The notes under the pieces are model-generated. The model saw only the letters and a list, made by a program, of their open reading frames with translations, ran no database searches and had not been told where the DNA came from. From contig NZ_QXTH01000003.1 of the NCBI RefSeq assembly GCF_003946865.1, positions 124,001-188,000 on the forward strand: a DNA stretch of 64,000 bases, written 5' to 3'. The stretch comes from Antribacter gilvus (lineage in GTDB: Bacteria > Actinomycetota > Actinomycetes > Actinomycetales > Cellulomonadaceae). Both the position numbers and the translations under genes were made by a program. Of the stretch, positions 25,924-32,096 are shown one piece after another. The number at the start of each line of letters is the position of its first letter. Position 1 is the first letter of the stretch.

Positions 25924-25989
25924 GCCCGACGGCGGGCCGGGTCGCCTCGCGGGAGTCTCCGCGGGAGGCGGGCGGGGCCGCCGTCGGGC
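25924..25989. terminator. Branched hairpin after the small secreted gene
   Basis: Perfect 12-bp outer arms (25924-25935 and 25978-25989) enclose further complementary segments (CGCCTC at 25943-25948 with GAGGCG at 25965-25970, and CGCGG with CCGCG). It starts 7 bp after the stop codon and probably ends transcription. Confidence 0.55.
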
Positions 25990-26007
25990 GATCCACCCTG
26001 GTGCTAT

Positions 26008-26027
26008 ATATCGGTGACCGATATGTT
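26008..26027 (+). promoter_or_regulatory. PadR operator overlapping a -10 element
   Basis: ATATCGGT-G-ACCGATAT (26008-26024) is a perfect 8-1-8 palindrome. Its right arm overlaps TATGTT (26022-26027), which lies 7 nt before the ATG at 26035. The palindrome form is typical of PadR autoregulation, blocking a leaderless promoter. Confidence 0.6.
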
Positions 26028-26034
26028 AAACCCT

Positions 26035-26427
26035 ATGGCGACCCCGTTCCGCATGACCGAACAGGCGTACCTCGTCCTGCTTGCCCTCACGGCCGAGCCC
26101 CTGCACGGCTACGCGGTGATCCAGGTCGTCCGCGAGCTGTCCGGCGGTCGGACCGTCCTCGCCGCAGCCACCCTCTACGGCGCGCTCGACCGGCTGGGCG
26201 CCGCGGGACTGGTTGAGCCAGCGGGGGAGTCCGTCGTCGACGGCCGGCTCCGAAGGTACTACCGCATCACGAGCGACGGCCGCGCCGCCGCCGAGGCAGA
26301 GACCGAGCGGCTGAGGGCGCTCGCGGCGCGGGCGCAGGAAGCGCTGCGGCGCCGGCCGGTGGCGCAGGAGGCGCGGCGGCGGCCGGCCGCTGGCGGGTTC
26401 GCCGCTCCCGCTGGTGGTGTGGCATGA
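26035..26427 (+). CDS. PadR-family transcriptional regulator
   Basis: 130 residues. The start at ATG 26035 (MATPFRMTEQAYL) is chosen because the family begins this way and the -10-like TATGTT lies 7 nt upstream. GTG 26014 and ATG 26023 fall inside the palindrome and are less likely. The winged helix shows LVLLALTAEPLHGYAVIQ, SGGRTVLAAATLYGALDRLGAAGLVE and DGRLRRYYRITSDG, the PadR consensus. The C-terminal helix is Arg/Ala-rich. Overlaps the following membrane-protein gene as ATGA, a common PadR pairing, so it probably represses both by binding 26008-26024. Confidence 0.85.
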   Translation: MATPFRMTEQAYLVLLALTAEPLHGYAVIQVVRELSGGRTVLAAATLYGALDRLGAAGLVEPAGESVVDGRLRRYYRITSDGRAAAEAETERLRALAARAQEALRRRPVAQEARRRPAAGGFAAPAGGVA

Positions 26428-27011
26428 GCCGGGCCTCGGAGCGGTCGCGCGAGAAGGGCGCCTTCTCGCGCTCCGCGCGCTTCTGGATGCGGGCCTACCC
26501 GCGCCGCTGGCGCGACGCCCACGGCGACGAGCTGCTGGCTGTCCTTGACGAGCTCTATGTGCCCGACGCCGGGCCGGTCGCCTCCCGCCTGCCCCGCCCG
26601 GAGGTCATCGGGTTGCTTCGAGCGGGCTGGGGGCTGCGCTGGCGGGAACGCCCGCCGCTCGGCTGGTGGCTCGCCTACCGGATGCTCGAGATGCGTCTGC
26701 CGGCGAGGTACTGGTGGTGGGTGGTCGACGACATCCGTGGGTCGCTGTACGTCCTGCGGCGGATGGGGCTTTCGTTTGTGGTCGTTGGCGCACTCTGGGT
26801 GTGGCCGGAGCTGATCCAGCGGCCGATGGGGCTGCCCGTTCAGAGCCCGGACCTAGCGATGCGGGTTATGTTCCCGACCGTGTTTGTTGGTATCACGCTG
26901 CTGCTGCGGCGCGGGCATGTCCGGAACGCCTGGCGGCGTCATGTCGTGAACGGGAAGGTCCCGCCGTCGGAGCGGCCGGAGGCGGTGAGCCGAGGGAGGG
27001 CGGGGCGCTGA
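26424..27011 (+). CDS. PadR-linked membrane protein
   Basis: 195 residues, ATGA-coupled to padR. It opens with a basic amphipathic stretch holding WMRAYPRRWRDAHGDELLAVLDEL, which resembles the YPRRWR-xxHGDEL segment of DUF1700-like proteins paired with PadR regulators. Two hydrophobic helices follow: about 111-131 (LSFVVVGALWVWPELI) and 147-162 (VMFPTVFVGITLLLRR). The C-terminus is basic and cytosolic. Function unknown. In similar pairs the membrane protein is the main regulated target. Confidence 0.65.
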   Translation: MSRASERSREKGAFSRSARFWMRAYPRRWRDAHGDELLAVLDELYVPDAGPVASRLPRPEVIGLLRAGWGLRWRERPPLGWWLAYRMLEMRLPARYWWWVVDDIRGSLYVLRRMGLSFVVVGALWVWPELIQRPMGLPVQSPDLAMRVMFPTVFVGITLLLRRGHVRNAWRRHVVNGKVPPSERPEAVSRGRAGR

Positions 27012-27017
27012 GGCGGC

Positions 27018-28250
27018 CTACCGCCGTCGGAGCTGCTCCGCGTAGTTGTCGAGGACCGCGAGAATCCCACCGTGCTGCCACACGCGGTTGCGCTGTAGCC
27101 CCGTCCGTTCCTCGAGAACGCCGGCGTCGGTGAGCTGGGTGAGGGCGCGCTGGGCCGTCATCTCGCTCAAGCCCACGTGTTGCGAAAGGAACCGTGCGTT
27201 GACAACAGGGTGGGCGACGAGGTGCGGAAGCACCTTCCACCCGGCGGCCTGCGGGCGCAGCCCGGCGAGCTTGGCGCGGGAGTCGTCAACCTGTGCCGCC
27301 AGGTCGTCCACGAGGCGCGCGCCGGATGCTGCCGCGAATCGGCTCGCTGCGGTGAACCGCTCGACGATGGGCCGGGCGTCCCCTGCGCGGTATGCGCCCA
27401 GAGCGTCGAAGTAGGCCTCGGTCTCCTTGAGGAGCCCCGCTGAGACGGGCGCGGTGGTGCTGGTCAGTACACCCTTGGCCTTGAGCAGGGCATGGACGAG
27501 CGCCCGTCCGGTGCGTCCGTTGCCGTCCGCGAACGGGTGGATGGTCTCGAACTGGGCGTGGGCGACTGCTGCCTGAACGAGCACGGGCAAGTCGTCCCGG
27601 CGGAGGAACTGGATCAGGTCGTCCATCGCGGGGCGGACACGCTCAGGCTGAGGGCCCACATGGGTCGCCCTCCGGGGGCCGATGCTGCTGCTGCCGACCC
27701 AGACAAGCCCGTCGCGATATCGGCCGGCGTGTTCTTCCCAGCCGCGCTGGCGGGAGAGGAGCTCTGCCTGCATGGCGAGGATCGCGTCGTTGTCGAGGCG
27801 GTCGGCCAGGGTGAGCGCAGCCTCCATCGCACGCACGTTGGCGACGACGACCTTAGCGTTCTCGCTGGTGGACTGATCAATCTCGGCGAGAGCGAGCTGC
27901 CGAGCGCCTACCGTCAGGTTCTCGATCTGCGACGACGACGTCGACTCTGTGCGAAGGAGGATGGAGCCCATCGGACCGAGCGTCGGGCTGGTCGCTCCTA
28001 GGAGGCCACGCGCGTACGAGTCGAATCGGGCGAGAGCCGCAGCGGCTTCCTCGACGTCGGCGGCGAGGTCGGCCGGCAGGCTGGGCTGGTAGCGCTCGAT
28101 CTGAGCCGGGACCGTCGATTGGTACGGACCGGACGCAGCGCTGAGCTGGGCGCGGGTGACCATGCCATTGGTCTCGGCGGTCCAGTGGTGGTCCTCGTGC
28201 CCGACCGGTTCGATCGCGAGGGGTGCGGAGGGGCTCAGATCTGTTGCCAC
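27018..28250 (-). CDS. Fic-family protein (AMP-transferase) with C-terminal winged helix
   Basis: 410 residues. The Fic core HPFADGNGRTGR is intact at 238-249 with catalytic H238. The inhibitory helix motif [ST]xxxE[GN] appears as S106-S-Q-I-E110-N111, upstream of the core, so this is a self-inhibited class II type. A Fic_N-like region fills about 15-115. The C-terminal part (about 340-400, LSEMTAQRALTQLTDAGVLEE) is a winged helix and may let the protein read its own promoter. Predicted to AMPylate a target protein. The target is unknown. Last gene of the leftward defence run, 44 bp after the PD-(D/E)XK gene, but it also has its own likely promoter. TACTGT lies 6 nt ahead of GTG 28250, suggesting a leaderless message. 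Confidence 0.85.
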   Translation of the reverse strand: MATDLSPSAPLAIEPVGHEDHHWTAETNGMVTRAQLSAASGPYQSTVPAQIERYQPSLPADLAADVEEAAAALARFDSYARGLLGATSPTLGPMGSILLRTESTSSSQIENLTVGARQLALAEIDQSTSENAKVVVANVRAMEAALTLADRLDNDAILAMQAELLSRQRGWEEHAGRYRDGLVWVGSSSIGPRRATHVGPQPERVRPAMDDLIQFLRRDDLPVLVQAAVAHAQFETIHPFADGNGRTGRALVHALLKAKGVLTSTTAPVSAGLLKETEAYFDALGAYRAGDARPIVERFTAASRFAAASGARLVDDLAAQVDDSRAKLAGLRPQAAGWKVLPHLVAHPVVNARFLSQHVGLSEMTAQRALTQLTDAGVLEERTGLQRNRVWQHGGILAVLDNYAEQLRRR

Positions 28251-28256
28251 GAGATA

Positions 28257-28289
28257 ACAGTACTAACAGTTTGGTCGAAAGTGTTAGTA
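28257..28289 (-). promoter_or_regulatory. Inverted repeat at the fic promoter
   Basis: TACTAACA (28261-28268) and TGTTAGTA (28282-28289) are perfect inverted 8-mers with centres 21 bp apart, two helical turns. The minus-strand -10 candidate TACTGT (28257-28262) touches the inner edge. A dimeric winged-helix protein could bind here. The Fic C-terminal domain is a candidate. Confidence 0.45.
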
Positions 28290-28294
28290 AGCGC

Positions 28295-29233
28295 TCACTC
28301 GTCATCGTTGATCGGTGTGCCGAACCCCGGCGGCCTACCAATGGCGTCGAGGTACGTCTCGCGCTCACCCGCAGGAAGGGCTTCACTGAGCAGATCGTTG
28401 ATTTCGGCAGGTGACGGGCTTTGTCGCTGGGGCTCCAGCAGGCACTCGGCCTCGGTGCCCCAGAGGTGGTAGAGACCGACTCCAAGACGGCGGCACTCGC
28501 CCAGAACCCCCTGCGGGGGAGTGCTGCTCTCGTCCATCGGGTGCTCGATCACGAGGCTCGCAAAGTGAGCGCGCCGTTGGTGTGCTGACGCCTCGTACAC
28601 GCCCTGGAGGTTCGCCGAATGCTGATACGGCTTGATCTCGTAGCTGTGCAGGGCGACGTCGATGTTTGGCAGGTACTCGAAGTTCGTCACGACGACAGAC
28701 ATGATGTCTGGCTTGCTCCATTGACCTGTGGCGCGGCGCTGCCCGCTGCCGTTCGCGACGACGCCGTGCCAGGCAAACCTCTCCCCGGGCTGTTGCTCCT
28801 GGTCGGCGAGCCATGCCCGAAAGGGTTCGTAGAGCTCCTTCTCGCTCCCGACGGCCCCCTCCCGCGCATACTCGTCGACGTCGGCCTCCCTGCGGATCGA
28901 ACCGCTGAATCCCCGGCCCCGACCGATCTCGCCCGTTCGGAGCAACAGTGCTCGCGCGGACTCGTACCGACGGTCCGTGAGGCCTGACTTCTCCTGGGCC
29001 ACCCGGTTGCTCAACGAGACCCCGCTCACTGGCAGAACGTCGAAGAGGACGAAGGCGTCCTGCGACGCGCGTGTGCGTTCTACGCGGCCGCCGGATCGCC
29101 GCAGGTGCCCAGTCCGGATGAGTTCCTCGAAGGCCACGGTGCTCCTCAGCTTGCTGATGAGCGGGCCCTGGTTGCTCGCCTTGCCGGCGGGAAGGTCCGC
29201 AAGCACGTTCCAGACACGTGTCGCTAGGGGCAC
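28295..29233 (-). CDS. PD-(D/E)XK nuclease-like protein of unknown family
   Basis: 312 residues. GTG 29233 has AAAAGGAG ideally placed upstream. The N-terminal 120 residues look like one or two winged helices (LISKLRSTVAFEELIRTGHLRR, GLTDRRYESARALLL). The second half holds a restriction-endonuclease-like core: E135 helix (SEKELYEPF), P175-D176 (SKPDIMSV), E199-I-K201 (SYEIKPY) and Q210, in the order E-PD-ExK-Q. This fits a nuclease or a DNA-recognition relative. It lies 87 bp downstream of the helicase-nuclease gene and 44 bp upstream of fic, all leftward. I do not recognise a named family. An effector or accessory nuclease role is inferred from context. Confidence 0.6.
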   Translation of the reverse strand: MPLATRVWNVLADLPAGKASNQGPLISKLRSTVAFEELIRTGHLRRSGGRVERTRASQDAFVLFDVLPVSGVSLSNRVAQEKSGLTDRRYESARALLLRTGEIGRGRGFSGSIRREADVDEYAREGAVGSEKELYEPFRAWLADQEQQPGERFAWHGVVANGSGQRRATGQWSKPDIMSVVVTNFEYLPNIDVALHSYEIKPYQHSANLQGVYEASAHQRRAHFASLVIEHPMDESSTPPQGVLGECRRLGVGLYHLWGTEAECLLEPQRQSPSPAEINDLLSEALPAGERETYLDAIGRPPGFGTPINDDE

Positions 29234-29320
29234 GGCGTTCTCCTTTTCGGCGGGGATGGGCTTTATCCAACCGGCTACGCCGAGATGAGGAGGCTCTTCC
29301 GCGGAGTATTCACCCGTAAG

Positions 29321-32095
29321 TCATCGATCCGACGGCTGCGTCCTGCACAGACCTGCCAGGTCGCAGGCGTCGCAAACTCCGGACCAGACCGGGAGGCGGG
29401 CAAGGTCGTTCTTTCGTAGGGCCTCACCAGCCTCACGGATGCGGCCACGGACGTCCTCAAGCAGGGTGTCCTGGACCTCTTCGCGCACGTTCTTGCCGTC
29501 GGGGTCGAGGTTCAGCACCTCGACGAGGTCGGCGTCGGTCCCGGTCAGCTCGGCGTACCCGACCGCGTAGACGTGCAGCTGGTCCCGGGTGACGTCCTCC
29601 GCCTGCGCGCGCTCCGAGGACTTGAAGTCCACGATCGAGACCTCGTCCGTCTCGATCCGCTTCACCAGGTCGATGCGTCCGTCGACGGTGATGCCCGGCG
29701 CGATGTGCACCTGGATCTGCTTCTCGGAGTGGATCGTCCGCTCGAGGTCCCCGCCGTGCTTGTCGAGGTAGCGGCGGAGCGACTTCTTGGCGGCGTCCTG
29801 GAGCTGCTCGCGCAGCGCCGGGTAGGCGTACGGCGTGTGCAGGTGCCGGCTCACGAGCTGGTCGACGTCGTCGGCGGTGGCGATGTCGCCTGCCAGCGCG
29901 CGCTTGTGCATCTCGGCGAGGGCGTCGTGCAGTCCCTTGCCGTACCCGAGCGCCTCGTGGATCGGCGGGTTGAAGCCGTAGAGGAAGCGGAGCTTGAACT
30001 GGTAAGGGCACTCGAAGAGGAACTTCAGCTCCGAGAACGAGAGCGTGACCTGCGGCGTCTCGATCTTGGCCTGTGGCGCCAGACGGGGGACGTCCGCGGG
30101 GAGTCCGGCACTGGCCGTCGACACGTGTGCCACGGCCGTGACGTCTTTGAGGAACTCCGACGGCTTCCGGTACATCGTGCTCTCGCCCGGCGAGTACGAG
30201 AGGTACAGGTACTTCTGCGCGCGGGTCACGGCCACATAGAAGAGCCGGCGCTCGTCCTCGTTCGTGCCCTTGTACCGGTCGGGGTCGTGCACGGCTGTGT
30301 CGGGGATGACGTGGAAGACACCCAACCCGCCCTGACGCTTGCTCGGGAAGCGGTTCCTCCGGAGGCAGGGAACGAACACCGCCGGCCACTGCATGCCCTT
30401 GGCTCGGTGCACGGTGGAGATCGTCACAGCGTCGGGCGTCGCGTAGCCCGCGTCGGCATCCGCGTCGTCGTAGTAGCCCGGCGCCTGGTGCTCCAGCCAG
30501 TCCACGAAGCCCCGGTACTTCTGCTCGGGGGACGACGCGAAGTGGATGGTCTCGAAGTCGGAGATGACCTGGCTGAACTTGCCGAGCTGGTAGAAGACCA
30601 GCTCGCCACGCACGGGGTCTCCGGGGATCGTGTCCTCTCGGACACCGACCGCCTCCAGCGCCGCCAGGTAGACACGCTGGATGTTGTAGTTGCTCCACCG
30701 CTCACCCTGGTCGAACTGCCCGCCCTCGTCGAGGACCGCGAACAGAGGAGCGAGCGAGCGCTCGGGCGGCGTGAGGCGCCCCTGCGTCCAGATGTGCTCG
30801 AACTCGGTGCGACCCATGTCCCCGACCAGGTACCGGAACATCGCCGCGGCGGCCTTGACCTCGGGGGCGTCGAAGAGTCTGGTGAGCCCCTTGACCATGT
30901 AGGGGATGCCGCGGCGTTCCAGCTCCGCAACCACTGGCCCGGCGTCGCGGGCCACGGAGCGCAGCAGGATCGCCATGTCCGACCACGACATGCCGCGCGG
31001 CGCCGAGTCGGGGTCGTCCTGGAACGTGACACCGCGAAGGGCCTGGATGCGGTCGCAGATCCAGCGGGCCTCGTCGTCTGCCGTCGCGTGCTCGAGCGCC
31101 AGGATGTCTCCGCGGCTCCACGTCTGGTGGGAGGCGTACTGCATCGACTTGGCGAGCCGGTGCGCGGGGGAGATGCTCTCGGCGATCGCCTTGCCGACGG
31201 CCACGACACCGTCCGTGGAGCGGAAGTTGTCGGCCAGGGTGACCTGGCGGACGCCGTCGTACCGGTCGGCGAACGAGATGATGTTGGCGACCTCGCTGCC
31301 GCGCCACTGGTAGATCGTCTGGTCGTCGTCGCCCACCACGCAGAGGTTGGCGCCGTACCGGACCAGGGAGCGGACCAGTCGCTCCTGGAGCGGGTTCACG
31401 TCCTGGTACTCGTCCACCACCACGTATCGGACGTCCTGCTGGACGTGCTTGAGGAGGGCGTCGGCGTGGGCGTCGCCCTCGTCGGACTCGAGAAGCTGGA
31501 CGGCGAGCTCCAGCATCGTCGTGTAGTCGAAGAAGGCGCCGTTGCGCAGGAGCGTCTTGTAGGCGTACTGCGACTGGATCACGCCGGCGGGGATCAGCGC
31601 GGGGTCAACCTCGTCCTCCGCGAGGACGGACAGCACCTGCATGTACAACCGGGAGTGGATGTAGCGCCGGAGCTTCGGGGTGCCCGACGACGTGGTGGGG
31701 CACTCGGTCAGCCCCGACCGCTTGCTGTTGCGGTCGATGAACAGCCGCTGCGTGATCTCGGAGAGCACGGAGTACTTGAACGTCTCTGGCACGTACGTCT
31801 GGAGCAGGTTCAGGCAGTAGGCGTGCATGGTGCCCACGAACATCTCGGCGAGCCCCGTGGTGCTGCCCTGCTGCTCGGCGACGAGGCCCAGGACGCGGTC
31901 CTTGAGCTCCGCCGCCGCCTTTTCCGTGAAGGTGAAGGCCACGATGTTCGCCGGCGTCACGCCGGGCAGCGCGAGGAGGTCGGCGATCCGCTGGGAGATC
32001 ACCTGCGTCTTGCCGGAGCCCGCGCAGGCGATGATCTGCAGGGGCTCGTCGAGGCACTCGATCGCCTCGCGCTGTGCCGGGGTGTAGGTCGTCAT
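29321..32095 (-). CDS. UvrD/PcrA-like helicase fused to a Cas4/AddB-like Fe-S nuclease
   Basis: 924 residues. ATG 32095 is one base after the methyltransferase stop. Helicase motifs: Walker A ACAGSGKT (23-30), Ia AFTFTEKAAAELK, II VVDEYQD (226-232), III GDDDQTIYQWRG, IV region LADNFRST, V TISTVHRAKGMQW, VI YVAVTRAQKYL. From about 682 a RecB-type nuclease follows: H723, D809 (GRIDL), D823-x-K825 (VDFKSS) and Q839-L-x-x-Y843. C696 with C908, C911 and C917 form a split Fe-S cysteine set as in AddB and Cas4. A single chain therefore unwinds and cuts DNA. Probably acts in DNA end processing with the restriction module. Ordinary repair is an alternative. Confidence 0.88.
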   Translation of the reverse strand: MTTYTPAQREAIECLDEPLQIIACAGSGKTQVISQRIADLLALPGVTPANIVAFTFTEKAAAELKDRVLGLVAEQQGSTTGLAEMFVGTMHAYCLNLLQTYVPETFKYSVLSEITQRLFIDRNSKRSGLTECPTTSSGTPKLRRYIHSRLYMQVLSVLAEDEVDPALIPAGVIQSQYAYKTLLRNGAFFDYTTMLELAVQLLESDEGDAHADALLKHVQQDVRYVVVDEYQDVNPLQERLVRSLVRYGANLCVVGDDDQTIYQWRGSEVANIISFADRYDGVRQVTLADNFRSTDGVVAVGKAIAESISPAHRLAKSMQYASHQTWSRGDILALEHATADDEARWICDRIQALRGVTFQDDPDSAPRGMSWSDMAILLRSVARDAGPVVAELERRGIPYMVKGLTRLFDAPEVKAAAAMFRYLVGDMGRTEFEHIWTQGRLTPPERSLAPLFAVLDEGGQFDQGERWSNYNIQRVYLAALEAVGVREDTIPGDPVRGELVFYQLGKFSQVISDFETIHFASSPEQKYRGFVDWLEHQAPGYYDDADADAGYATPDAVTISTVHRAKGMQWPAVFVPCLRRNRFPSKRQGGLGVFHVIPDTAVHDPDRYKGTNEDERRLFYVAVTRAQKYLYLSYSPGESTMYRKPSEFLKDVTAVAHVSTASAGLPADVPRLAPQAKIETPQVTLSFSELKFLFECPYQFKLRFLYGFNPPIHEALGYGKGLHDALAEMHKRALAGDIATADDVDQLVSRHLHTPYAYPALREQLQDAAKKSLRRYLDKHGGDLERTIHSEKQIQVHIAPGITVDGRIDLVKRIETDEVSIVDFKSSERAQAEDVTRDQLHVYAVGYAELTGTDADLVEVLNLDPDGKNVREEVQDTLLEDVRGRIREAGEALRKNDLARLPVWSGVCDACDLAGLCRTQPSDR

Positions 32096-32096
32096 G

